This document shows, one piece after another, positions 35,156 to 45,670 of a DNA stretch of 64,000 nucleotides. This DNA is from Gracilariopsis chorda. Its lineage: Eukaryota; Rhodophyta; Florideophyceae; Gracilariales; Gracilariaceae. The first letter of the stretch is position 1; every line of letters begins with the position of its first letter. A program made the position numbers and the translations under genes. The notes under the pieces were generated by a model. The model ran no database searches. It saw only the letters and a list, made by a program, of their open reading frames with translations, and had not been told where the DNA came from. Location of the stretch: contig NBIV01000139.1 in the NCBI GenBank assembly GCA_003194525.1, forward strand, positions 62,001-126,000, written 5' to 3'.

Positions 35156-35952
35156 TGTAGTGCAATGCCCGGAAGCGGGAGTGCACCAAAATACGTTCGG
35201 GATCTTTCCTCGTTAGAGGTGAGCCCATTTGGGTAGAGCCTTCCCAGGAGTGGCACGACTATGTCGGGTTGTAAGGCCGAGGCCACCCGTCGCGACTTGC
35301 GCAGGGGGGTCGAGGCAAGAATCGGGTATCCGCAGGAGCGGTTTATGGGAGTGATCGTCCTCTAGAGAGGTGAGGTTTCCACGTTAGTGGCACGCGCGAA
35401 CACGAGCCGTGGGTAGCGGGAAAGCCACCCCGTAAAGGGAAAAATAAGGGGGGAGCTGAGTCACGAGTGTTGTGACGAAGACTAGCAGCAGTGCCGGTAA
35501 ATAAACCTTATACAAGGCGAACACCAAGAAAGCTGGAATAACAATCCGAATACTCGGGTCTTTTAGATAGGAAAGGGGATTAGACTTCCCGTATGCGACG
35601 GTGCTTCTCTCCAAAGAGGAGTAGAGAACACGCGAAGGCGGTGAGGTCTAGAGCCTATTCCCCAGGTTGGGGTCCCTTGGTGGGGAAGTTTTACTGGTGC
35701 GACGGCAACCTGCCTGCGCACTAAGTACTAACCATCCCAGAAACGGGTGTAAAAACAATAAATCGAATTAACTAAATAACTCCACTTTGGTGGTTCATGC
35801 CCACTACTGTGGCCAGCCACCAATTGACTCTTCCGTGTCCCACGTGGCAAATCCACTATTAGTTGTCGTAGTTCATGCAATGACTACATTACCGAAACAT
35901 TCGGGAAATCAACCAAGTACCAGGGATTCCTCTTTGAGGGCATTGCACTTCA
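35156..35952 (-). repeat. 5' LTR of the gypsy element
   Basis: 797 bp, same length and ends as the LTR at 24425-25221, about 5 percent different by eye. It is the promoter-bearing LTR for minus-strand transcription. Confidence 0.92.
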
Positions 35953-38464
35953 CCTTCCTGACATATTGCCCTTCCTACATTATCCTCCTTAACCCCATTC
36001 TCCACCGGAGAGAGAATTGTGAATTTTGGATCATTGTTTGCATCCGTACACAGAGTGGATACTTTTGATCCACTCTGTGTTTTCAAGTATACCGTCTGAT
36101 CTGCTCTATACACATCAGGGTCTATTCCTTGGGCTCTAAAAAATATCTTCAATGCTAGCTGCTGCATCGCTGGCCAATCTTTGACCCTCTTGTACATCTG
36201 GCACGTATTCAGCCTCCGTAGATCTTATTGTCTCTTCATCATCAACAACTTCATCCCAGAATGTAGGGTCACTCACGTCTAAATCGTTGACGTCTTTCTC
36301 CAACGCTGTGTTCTAGTTTTTTTCCGAAAAATACTTCTGCGGATCAATACACGGAGAAAGATGTAAGTCCTCTAGTGGCAAATCAGCCTGAGTTTGTAAT
36401 GTACGCAAGTCGTTTGGATCCCTGTTTTCTTCTGCTTCTGCAATGGCCATAGTTGTTTCATCATCAGAACCATACGTGTGGCCTTCGGCAGAGTTACTGG
36501 CAGGACTCGAGAACTCAGGGTCACAATCATCTTCTTTGGTGTTGATAGGACTGGGAACATACACTGTGACGCAAAAGATAGATGTAGACGTTTCTCGTCA
36601 ACTATTTTCTTCAGGACTACCTCCTGGAAGAAGAGCACCATCTGACCTATACCCGGTATGGCTCTCAACGCTTCCGTCACCAAAGCATACATGCTTTACC
36701 ACATCGCAGGCGTCGTTATGATGATTAGCTGAAGAAGGGGCTCGGGGCGTAGATGCAAGCTCTGATGAAAGCACTTCTGTTTTTAAACAAGGTCCATGAG
36801 TTTAAATCGCCTTTCCCTCTCTTGCTAGGCCTTAGTATTTAAGGTGGCTGTGTAATCAGCAATCTCCCTAAATTGCCTCCAAAACTTCGAGACATCCTTT
36901 GCCATAGAAGTTGCATGTTTTCGAATTCGTTGCAATTCTTCTACTTGAGCTTTAGTGTCACAATGTCTCCGCTGATTGTGGTACTTTACAACCATCTTCG
37001 CGATCTTCCTCGCCATTTGTACTTTCCCCTTGCGTTCTCCGATGAATTCGGTAGCCAACCGGACTGCTTCTTCCAGAATATAATGAACTTCAGATCTTTG
37101 CAGGGAACATTTGGAATAAGCCATGCCCATTAATTTGCATTACAAAGAATTCGCCGCTTCCTAGAGAGAATATGCAATTATGCAGCTCTGTTTGACCCAA
37201 GAGATGCTTTGAGGTTGTCCACAACTTTTTCAGACAACGCATTTTCTTCAGCACTAACGACTTGATCCAACATATTCTTCACACGAACTATCGCTTCCAG
37301 CGCAGACATAGTAGAGCCAGCTTGTGCGTCCATGACTTCAAATTGTAGCCGTCACTTTTTCAGTTGTTGTAATTCAGCTTGAACATTTCGCTGCTGCTTT
37401 AAGGCCGATACCAGCCCATCTAACCCAACAAAATTAACATTCTGCACATCTTTCTTTGGTCTCTTCTGTTCGTCACGAAGAAACTCATATCCTTCAAACC
37501 CGTATGAGTTGACCCCAAACCCCACCCCTTCCTCCAGTTGAGCATCACTCTCCAATGCACGGATAACACATGGTTTCAAAATAGGTGGTAGCTCCAAAAA
37601 GCGGTACCTGTACATAGTATATGCTTTGCCGTCGGCAAAACTTTCGAACGCTTCTGGATCTCCCTGCCCTGACGCCTCATGTTTTGCTAAGCACTGACCA
37701 TATACGCTTTTAAATTCTGCAAAATTTCTCTTTAACGCACCACCTTCACGAATATAAAGACGCCCAGGATTGAGCAGAAATATATCATCGGATGCGATAC
37801 CTTCGGAAAGAGTTGTGTTTGCAGCAGGTTTGAAGGAAATGACATTAAATAACGGCGCGGTTTGTTCGCTCCATGGATCTTCATTCTGCCCATCAAGCTT
37901 CTCTCTGGTTAAGCATTCCAACAGTTTGGTTCTTGCTGCAGTCATACGTAGTTCTGCAAAGACATGGAGCAGTCTACAATACTCTGCGGCTTCAAAAGTC
38001 GCGTTTCAACTTTCGCTCGGAGAGGAGTTGTTATAAAAGAATTGTAATGATGTTCGTCCCACGAAAACGTCATTTCCAATCATTTTCGGTGCATCTTTTT
38101 GAATGGAATCAATTTTCTCTCTCCCGGATTCAGATTTATTTATACGAACTTTCGTATATGATAAGTCTTGAATGTGAGTAGAAAAACTGTTAGAGCTGGG
38201 TACTTTGTTTTGCATTACCGGGAAAATATGCGATGCGCTTATTTTCCGCTTTGTTATTTTTATGGATGTAATTTTGCGCTTTGTTTCTATCTTTTCGTTA
38301 ATGGCTCCGCTAACTTTGAGCATTTTCAACGCTTTTTTACATTTTGAGTTGCGAAATATGTAAGCATCAAGTTGATTGCAAGCTTTATGGAGCGTTTTTG
38401 GAGCTGGTTGCGTATGAGGTCCAACTTCATGCGTACTTGACGGCTGGGGATCAAAGTCTGTCAT
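35953..38464 (-). pseudogene. HSA-domain (EAF1/VID21-like) gene, N-terminal part
   Basis: Starts at ATG 38464, about 300 bp inside the Harbinger's right end. One frame continues 38464 to about 37180 with in-frame TGA stops at about 38003-38005 and 37350-37352. An uncharacterised N-terminal region is followed by a Gln/Leu-rich helix. At 37130-36825 an HSA domain is clear: VHYILEEAVRLATEFIGERK, then ARKIAKMVVKYHNQRR, LQRIRKHATSMAKDVSKFW and RQFREIADY. An acidic region follows (GSDDETTMAIAEAEENRD, then ADLPLEDLHL), like the segment after HSA in SWR1/EAF1 proteins. The known HSA role is binding actin-related proteins and actin in NuA4/SWR1/INO80 complexes. No Snf2 ATPase motif is seen, and a SANT domain follows beyond the insertion, so EAF1/VID21 fits better than SWR1. 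Frameshifts are also present. Confidence 0.7.
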
Positions 38465-38621
38465 GTTTGTACTAGCAGTTTTTTGTCATTCTCAAAGTGC
38501 GGCAAGAAAGAGATCATAGTTATTCAAACCACGCAGTTCTACTAGGTTTCTCATTTGGACTTGTTGAGTGGAAGCTTGTTTTTGACTGAATGCAACTGTG
38601 AAGTGTATTCTTTCAACCTTC

Positions 38622-38676
38622 AGATTTCGTTTAATGTAGGAAGCAACAATCGTGCTCCCTACATTAAACGAAATCT
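38622..38676. repeat. Perfect 19-bp palindrome near Harbinger right end
   Basis: Arms 38622-38640 (AGATTTCGTTTAATGTAGG) and 38658-38676 are exact inverse complements with a 17-base spacer. It lies between the right terminal repeat and the start of the HSA-SANT gene, in the presumed promoter. It could be a transposase or partner binding site, or a hairpin. No equivalent is seen at the left end. Confidence 0.8.
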
Positions 38677-38744
38677 TGAAGCATTTGGAGGCAACGTGTA
38701 AATGCCTGATTGCTAGAGAATGGTTTTCCAGTTTCGTTTCGTTT

Positions 38745-38769
38745 CATTTAGAAACTCATAGAACGGCCC
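38745..38769 (-). repeat. Right terminal inverted repeat of the Harbinger
   Basis: Ends CTCATAGAACGGCCC, the inverse complement of the left terminus, and is followed by the TAA duplication at 38770-38772. Confidence 0.88.
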
Positions 38770-38772
38770 TAA

Positions 38773-39189
38773 CCCTCGAAACATTTAATTGTCACCATCC
38801 AAATCATCAAGCGTTTTCTGTGATTCCCTCCCAGGTGGCAAAATTTGTAAGGCGTCACCCTCAATCCTCAAAATCTCCCTTTCCTAAAACGTATTATTTC
38901 ACGACGACGCCTTATAATCATGTACCAAAAGGTGGGTCATTTTCAAAGATTTAAAAAAATTTAGGGATAGAGCGCATTGCATGCCTTCATAAATCGCCCA
39001 CTTGCCCTTCAAAGCCTGCAAAATACGTACCACCTGTCAGAAATGAACGTTACATACGCAAAAAGCTCATAATGGACAAAATAAATGTGCTCTTTGGTAT
39101 CCCTAAAGGACTCTACCGTGCACCAAATATGGGTCAAATGCGCCGTGCCAGCAGACACGCCGTTGGGAGGCATGTGGGTTACTGGCTGG
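38773..39189. other. Spacer between Harbinger and copia element
   Basis: No gene seen. It contains inverse copies of the GGTGAC motif (GTCACC near 38803, GCGTCACCCTCAAT near 38850). It ends with the copia target duplication GCTGG (39185-39189). Confidence 0.4.
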
Positions 39190-39377
39190 TGAAAAGTAGC
39201 TTAGTATTACACGTTAGATTTTAATTGTAGGTATCGTGGAGCGGGGGAGCTCGCCTGACAGTGAGCTCCCCACGGAGCTCACTGTACCGTAACGATAATT
39301 AAATGCTAGCTCTCCGCCGGCGGTGCCCGCCACTGTTGGGGGGGGGGGGAACGAGCCTGGACGTACCATTACTGTCA
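39190..39377 (+). repeat. 5' LTR of the copia element
   Basis: 188 bp, starts TGAAAAGTAGCTTAG and ends CATTACTGTCA, with an internal pair of complementary GAGCTC-containing arms (about 39246-39281) and a G tract at about 39337-39349. Confidence 0.93.
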
Positions 39378-39389
39378 TGGTAGCATCGC
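39378..39389 (+). other. Copia primer-binding site
   Basis: TGGTAGCATC directly abuts the 5' LTR. TGGTAGC(A) is complementary to the 3' end of initiator methionine tRNAs, the usual primer of copia elements. Confidence 0.7.
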
Positions 39390-40616
39390 GGTCACATCCC
39401 GACCGCGGCACCCTCGGACACTCAGCACCCTTCCCCATACCCCGCTCCTTCCCTCTCATCCTGCTCTCATCCAACTTCCCCACACCCACCGCCGACTGCC
39501 CTGAGCGCACCTGACCGTCAAACCGCGCACCGCACTGCCTGCATTCAGAGGCTCTAGTGGCTGCGACACGCGGCTCCGTGCACCCTCTGCAACACGCTCC
39601 TCGACTCGCAGCGCCACCACAATCTACACACCTGCGGCTTGCGCGCCTTACTCAAAAACAGCTGCCGTGCTTTAGCTTTTCGTCTTGCGGCCAAACGAAG
39701 CACACCGCACACCACCTGCGCCTCATCGGCGATCCTTCCTGCCATAGCCCACGACCGGACACAAGCCAGCTTGCCGCGCTTCCTGCGCTTCGCCACGAAC
39801 ACTTCGGCGCTGCCTGTGCGCCGCCACCAGCCGTCATTGACCACACTTCCCTATCGGCCGCACTAATCGCCGCACTGCCGCGCGCCATCCACACCCTAGT
39901 CGGGCGAACCACCTGGCACACCAAACGCTGCTTGCACCGCCGCCGTGTAACCCAATATTAGGCCCGGGCACTGACATTAATCCACAACACGCTCCGTGGA
40001 ATACATTTTACTTCGCCGGGATCTTTGCCTCCTTGGCACATACATCGCTCACCTACGCGTCGGGCGCCGTGGCCCATTCGGGATTCCGATATATTGTCTC
40101 AGGCTGCACCGTAAGGTGCCGGGGACATCTTTGGCTACCCGGTCAGGATTAAAGTTAGTACGAAGCTTCGGCAGTACAAGTTGAATAATCTAAGGGCTAA
40201 GCCCTCTGGGTGGACGAGGAGTGCTGTCGGGGACCAGGAGCACTTCGCCAATATCTTCTCACATTTTGTGAAGTAGGCTCCTGGGTAGCTGAAGGCCGCG
40301 CAATTTGTCGCAAGGGATTAGAGGACGACTACTGGTGAAAACATATGCCCTGTTAGTAACCTGTCCTGGACATCCCGTAGGCATTGTCGCGCCTTGTTCC
40401 GGTTTGTGCAGAACAGGGTAGGCAGCAGGAACCACATCTCACCGGGAGAGTCTAACCCGGAGTCAGAGGACTATCCTCCAGGGGACCGGTGAAAAACCCG
40501 TGTCAGTGGCCCCGGCTACTCACTGAGTAGTAGAAGAATCCCTCGCCCAGTAGGGGACTAGTGAAGATCAACCAAGAAGACTTCATCGTCCGCTCTCGCG
40601 TCGAGTAAGCTCCGCG

Positions 40617-43600
40617 ATGGAAGTGAACAAGGACCCTGAGTCGAGACGCATCCCTCGTCTCAAGGGTAACGCCGACTACTATACATGGCGTATATATGTA
40701 CGGGACCTTATGCATTCACAGGGCACACTTTTTGTTCTGAGCGTCCCGCGGCCCGACGACGGAACTGCCCAGGCACGCAGAAGATGGGACGACGCGGACA
40801 GGAAGGCACGATCTGCCATCGTCCAAAACCTCGGCACTCAACCCATCGTTGCCGTTTACGAGTTGCTGGAACGGGAAACATATTCCGCACTCGAGGTATG
40901 GAGGAAACTGGAGTCCACTTTCAAAAAGGACAACATCCAGTCGAAACTCAACCTTCGGCAAAAGTCGAACAGCCTTTCGTTCGACGACAACGATGATGTC
41001 CAGAAGCACCTGTTGGAACTGGAAACGATATTCATCGAACTGGCTCGTCTCGGGGACCCGATGTCAGATAGAGAACGCACGGTTACTTTATTGCGTACGT
41101 TGCCTGACTCACTAATGGCAATCACCCTACTGGCCGACGCAAACAACATGGAGTACGATCAAGTCGTATCAGTTGTTCGATCGGAGATGGACCGTCGCAA
41201 ACACCGGAAATCCAAGGCGACGACAAAGAGCTCCGAAAGCCAAGGAAGCACGAAGCACCCGTACCCCTCGGCAAAGAAGTCCTCGACGAACAAAAGGCCG
41301 CGAGGAAAGGGCAACAAGAAAAAGGGTGTCAGGTGCTGGAAATGTGGCCGCATTGGACACATTCGTTCTGAATGTCGACAAAACAACAGTTTCACGCCCA
41401 ATAACAAAAACCACGTAAAAAGTAGTGGAAACTCTCGGAGAGATTACAACCAGCCCTCCGATAGAGAATATCGCCACTGGGAGTCGGAACGCAACTCTCG
41501 TAACAACCATTATCGCCACCACAACAACAACAACAACAACCACACACCCCGTGGTTTCGTTGCGCGCGCTCATTCCAGTTGTCTCAGCGCAAAAGAAACT
41601 CGGACTTACCTAGATTCTGGCGGCACTTACGTTTTCATAAACGACAAGGATCTCCTTACGGATTTTGTCGAAACCAACGACGAAGTTGTGCGAACATGTG
41701 ACCAACACACTGACATTAAAGGCAAAGGAACAATACTACTACCCCTTGGCGACGGCGTTAGACTGCCAGCCAAGTACACTCCATCATTTGACTCGAACCT
41801 AGTCTCACTCAAGGTTCTTTCGGACTACATGGACGTAGAGTACTCATCCATAAACGGTTTCGAAATAAAGGATCGCTCCTCCGGTCGAACGATATACCAA
41901 GTCCCATCAAGAGACGGATTGTATATACTACCAAACCTGACTCGACCAGAACTCGCACAGGTAGCCATGCGCCGACCTGGAGACACAGCTAAGGATTGGC
42001 ATGACAAACTTGGCCACCCAGGGACGGACCGACTGCTGAAAAGCATCGACAAGTCCGATGGCATCCCGAAGCTATCTCCAGATGAACTCCGGAACATTCA
42101 CTGCTCTCCATGCATTGAGGGAGGAGCCAGACGCGCGCCACTTACACAATCACCTGATGTGGCACGCCGTCCATTGGAACTAACCCATACGGACCTAACT
42201 GGACCCATAAGTCCCCCGTCGTTACAAGGATCGACATATATCCAAGTCCTGCTTGACGACAATAGCAGGGCTTGCGCACTCTACTTCTTAAGTTCAAAGT
42301 CGCAATTCTTCGATTCGGTCCGATGGTACAAGGCTCGCGCGGAAAACGAACAAGCCCCACTTCGACTGTTTCGCGTTCGCCTTGACGGGGCGGGTGAGAA
42401 TCGATCGGACGACTTTGTAACATTTGCAAAGGAAAACGGATTGATCCTAGAATACGCACCCCCCTATGCGCACCAATCTAACGGAGCTGCGGAAAAGATC
42501 ATACAAGATCTGTGGAGGATGACAAGAATATTCCTGCACGCCGCAAAACTACCACCGGAGCTATGGGAAGAGGCAATATCCCACACCAACTATCTGCGCA
42601 ATCGCCTACCCAACTCTAGAGTTGGAATGGAAGTGCCATACACCATATGGTTCGGTAGGAAGCCGGACTTCTCGAACTTACTCAAGTTCGGACAACACGG
42701 GCACGCTTTCATCTATCGCCCAGAGACTGCGAAGAACAAGAAGTTGCTCACGCGTGCTCTACCGGGACACTTCGTTGGCATGCAGAGTCACCGCACTCTG
42801 TATAGGATCTATGTCCCCACTGAGCGCAAGGTCATCATCACACGCGCACAGGACTTCAAGGTCACCAAGGAACAGCTTCCTTCAATCCATGACCTCATCG
42901 ACTTCTCGTCGTTAAGGAGATCCGAGGCCGAAATGACTGGTCAAGAGAATGTCGAGGAACAGTTTGACGCGGCACTAGCCCTATGCATGGTTTCTCACTC
43001 GCGCTCCAAGTACCTCAGGGATGATGGCAGCATCCCCAGGAACTTTGACGAGGCGCGAAGAATACCAACGTGGGCGGAGGCGATCGACCGGGAATATAAC
43101 GCGCTCGTCCATAGAAAGACTTGGGTACTGGTGAATAGAGAACCAGGGATGCGAACACTCCCCTTTCTCTGGACATTAATCGCCAAGATTCTTGGCCCAG
43201 ACCCTCACCAAATCTTACCGAAAGCACGATGTGTTGCACGGGGCGACCTACAACGCCCATACATGGACTACGACCCGGACGGACTATATGCCCCAGTTGC
43301 AAGGCTGGAAACAATTCGCCTTCTACTTGCAAAGGCTGCTGCTCAAGGACTCATACTGAAAACGCTGGATATTAGCAATGCGTACCTGTATGGGGACCTG
43401 GACGAGCCGCTGATCATGCATGGAACAGCCACAGAATTCGACGGGATCGGTATATGTTCCTGGAAAGGTCTGCTTGCTCCAAAAGTCAATCTATGGGACA
43501 AAGCAGGCAGGACATATTTGGGGATCGCTGTTCCACAAGGAACTGATGCGCCTCCGATACAGGCAGTCCACAACAGACAGCCGCTTGTACATGTACAAGT

Positions 43601-44604
43601 CTGGCAGTGGCTTTGTTATCCTGGTAGTGGTGGTTGACGACGTTCTCATGTCATCAGACTCTCGAAGCCTCCTGGAAGATTTCAAAGAAGAAATGAAAAA
43701 ACTTTTTCAAGTAAAGCTTTTGGGTGAAGCCCAGTCCTTCATTGGACTGGAAATAGAAAGGAACGAGCGGGGAATAAAGGTCCGGCAGAGCAAGTACATA
43801 GAGAAGATACTTAAAGAGTATGGACTCTCTCACTGCAACACCGCAAGCACTCCTTTACCTGCGAATACTGACCTGTCCGCTCGTGGCGAAACTGAACGTC
43901 GCCTGGCTCCTGCGCTTCACCGGAGGTACCGACAGCTCGTTGGTCATTTGATGTACCTTGCCGTATCATGCAGGCCGGAAATCATGTTTGCGTCATCGAT
44001 GTTGGCGCGACAAGTCCATGATCCGTGCATGAGGCACGTTGGACTTGGTAAACGGGTGCTACGATACCTGCACGGGACCAAGGGTCTTAGTTTGTTCTAC
44101 CCCTCGGACACCCGTAGCCCTATGGAAGCATTCTGTGATGCGGATTGGGCTGGATGTCGTGACACTCGGAAGTGTACGACTGGAATCCTAGTAAAGGTGA
44201 ACGAAGCCTCAGTGCTTTGGAAGACAAAGAAGCAATCTATGATTGCAATCTCGTCCGGCGAAGCAGAATACATCGCACTCTCGTATTGCCGTAAGACTCT
44301 GCGATGGCTGCGTAAATTGTTTTGGGAACTTCTTCGTGAAAAAGTATTTGCGGACGAGCCAAAGATGTACCCTGTATCCATTTTCACTGATAGCTCAACC
44401 GCTATGTCTATTGTTGAAAAGCCTAAGTCTTCGAAAAGGAACAAACATATTGATATTAAGCTCCACCACATTAAGGAGCTGGTGAAGACAGGTGTTGTGA
44501 ATGTTAGGGACATATCTACAGAAATGCAACCAGCAGATGTCATGACAAAGAGCGTGGATCACACAACACTTCAACGACTCAGGTTTGTTTGCGGTTTACA
44601 TTAA
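40617..44604 (+). CDS. gag-pol region of the copia element (fossil)
   Basis: Copia gene order is visible. Gag is followed by a CCHC knuckle CWKCGRIGHIRSEC (about 41.34 kb) and protease with TYLDSGGTYVF (about 41.62 kb). The integrase HHCC region starts at HDKLGHPGTDRLL (about 42.0 kb), and the catalytic core has THTDLTGPISPP, LDDNSRACALYF and NGAAEKIIQDLW. RT has VVVVDDVLMSS (about 43.63 kb). RNase H has CDADWAGCRDTRKCTTG, SSGEAEYIALS and HIDIKLHHIKELV. Integrase before RT defines Ty1/copia. The coding capacity is nearly whole. The product by family is a single polyprotein. Confidence 0.93.
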
Positions 44605-44857
44605 CGACTTATTTCTGACTTTTTTTCTTTTTTCCGTTCTATGTTTGCGTTTTGCTCATATAGTTTTAGTGATTTTATTGTTAACATCTTTGAGTTAGAC
44701 CAGTGGCTATACCTTTTCCTTGTGTTTGGGCTTTTTATCCTACGTGGTTTTTGCCAAGCTTAAGGTTTTTAATGGTAGCTACTGTAGAAAAGTATAGTCT
44801 ATGAGTTACTTTTTTCGCTAACTCTTCGCCGTTCTTTGCCAGCTTAGCGAGGGACGG

Positions 44858-45051
44858 TGAAAAGTAGCTTAGTATTACACGTTAGATTTTAATTGTAGGT
44901 ATCGTGGAGCGGGGGAGCTCGCCTGACAGTGAGCCCCCCACGGAGCTCACTGTACCGTAACGATAATTAAATGCTAGCTCTCCGCCGGCGGTGCCCGCCA
45001 CTGTCGGGGGGGGGGGGGGGGGGAACGAGCCTGGACGTACCATTACTGTCA
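44858..45051 (+). repeat. 3' LTR of the copia element
   Basis: 194 bp, nearly identical to the 5' LTR. The G tract is about 18 bases here and shorter in the other copy. It is preceded by a purine-rich GAGGGACGG and followed by the duplication GCTGG. Confidence 0.93.
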
Positions 45052-45056
45052 GCTGG

Positions 45057-45670
45057 CGCTTTGAGTTGTACGCTGGTTTGGAGGGGGTCACGAGGCTGTT
45101 ACGGGTGGATGTGCACGGCAGGTGGGAACGAAAAGTTGCTGTCTGATGGGAAAAAGGGCGGCAAAACCGATGCTTGCATCAGAATTCAAATATTATGAGC
45201 CGTTGTTACGATTGAATAGTTATTCGACCTGCAAATCATCATTTCTGTGCAAAAGCGGCAAATTTTATTCACCAAAGCGACCCAATTTGGTGCACTGACC
45301 CGGATTTGGTGCACCTGATGATACCGAGACCTCAGCATCTCCACCAGAAAAGAAAGCCATGGGCCCACACAAAGATCCGCTTTTTGAGGTTTCATGGCGA
45401 AATTCACAAAAGAGGTTCCTTTTGTCGACAGTGGTGTCACATGTTGTCATCTCTCTGTCATGTTGTTGATTGCTTTTGATCCAGTGAAGGGTTACGGTAA
45501 CGTACGGAGCAAGTTGCCGTGTGCAGTACAGCGAACTCTACAGATTCTGCACTACCCTTGTACGAAAGCCGTGAGCAATGTTGATCAGTTTCGTGAATCG
45601 CGACTTTCTCCCATCTGAAGTACTCCTCACTCGATCGACAGCATTGTGACCGTGTTCTACAAGCGAGAAG
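45057..45670. other. Intergenic region upstream of the glycosyltransferase gene
   Basis: No gene seen. Two nearby TTTGGTGCAC units (about 45275 and 45305) are the only repeated motif. The promoter of the glycosyltransferase gene should lie at its right side, but no clear TATA element is visible. Confidence 0.4.

Larger units (their letters stand above)
24425..35952 (-). mobile_element. Ty3/gypsy chromovirus-like LTR element
   Basis: An 11,528-bp element on the minus strand. The LTRs are 797 bp each (24425-25221 and 35156-35952), with ends TGTAGTGCAATG / CATTGCACTTCA forming an inverted repeat with one mismatch. Flanking 5-mers CTTTC (24420-24424) and CCTTC (35953-35957) look like a target duplication with one change. 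Gene order from the right is gag, CCHC knuckle, protease, RT, RNase H, integrase and a C-terminal chromodomain, so it is a chromovirus. The LTRs differ by roughly 5 percent by eye, so insertion is not recent. The coding region is broken in several places. The element lies inside the HSA-SANT gene of the Harbinger. It also carries an antisense ORF between pol and the 3' LTR. Confidence 0.93.
20716..38769. mobile_element. PIF/Harbinger element with HSA-SANT second gene
   Basis: The left end begins GGGCCGTTCTATGAG and the right end finishes CTCATAGAACGGCCC. About 24 bp form a terminal inverted repeat with one mismatch (GGGCCGTTCTATGAGTgTCTAAAT versus ...TtTCTAAAT). Both ends abut TAA (20713-20715 and 38770-38772), the 3-bp target duplication typical of PIF/Harbinger. 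The transposase starts 157 bp inside the left end (+). A large HSA/SANT gene starts about 300 bp inside the right end (-). The two converge at about 22.2 kb. The element is 18,054 bp now and about 6.5 kb once the gypsy insertion (24425-35952 plus its duplication) is discounted. The transposase has a few in-frame stops, so the copy is inactive. Confidence 0.85.
39190..45051 (+). mobile_element. Young Ty1/copia LTR element
   Basis: A 5,862-bp element bounded by a perfect 5-bp target duplication GCTGG (39185-39189 and 45052-45056). Short LTRs are at 39190-39377 (188 bp) and 44858-45051 (194 bp), both TG...CA. They differ by only a few bases apart from the length of a G tract, so insertion is recent. 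A primer-binding site adjoins the 5' LTR. A long leader runs to about 40617, then one gag-pol region follows. It looks nearly whole, with about one interruption. Confidence 0.95.

Noticed and set aside
36825-37130. Assignment of the HSA gene to SWR1/SRCAP
   Set aside because: No Snf2 ATPase motifs are seen in any frame on either side of the gypsy insertion, and a SANT domain follows, so EAF1-like is preferred though not proven.
39554-39961. Open frames on both strands in the copia leader
   Set aside because: GC-rich leader sequence between the LTR and gag; no domain and no conserved motif on either strand.
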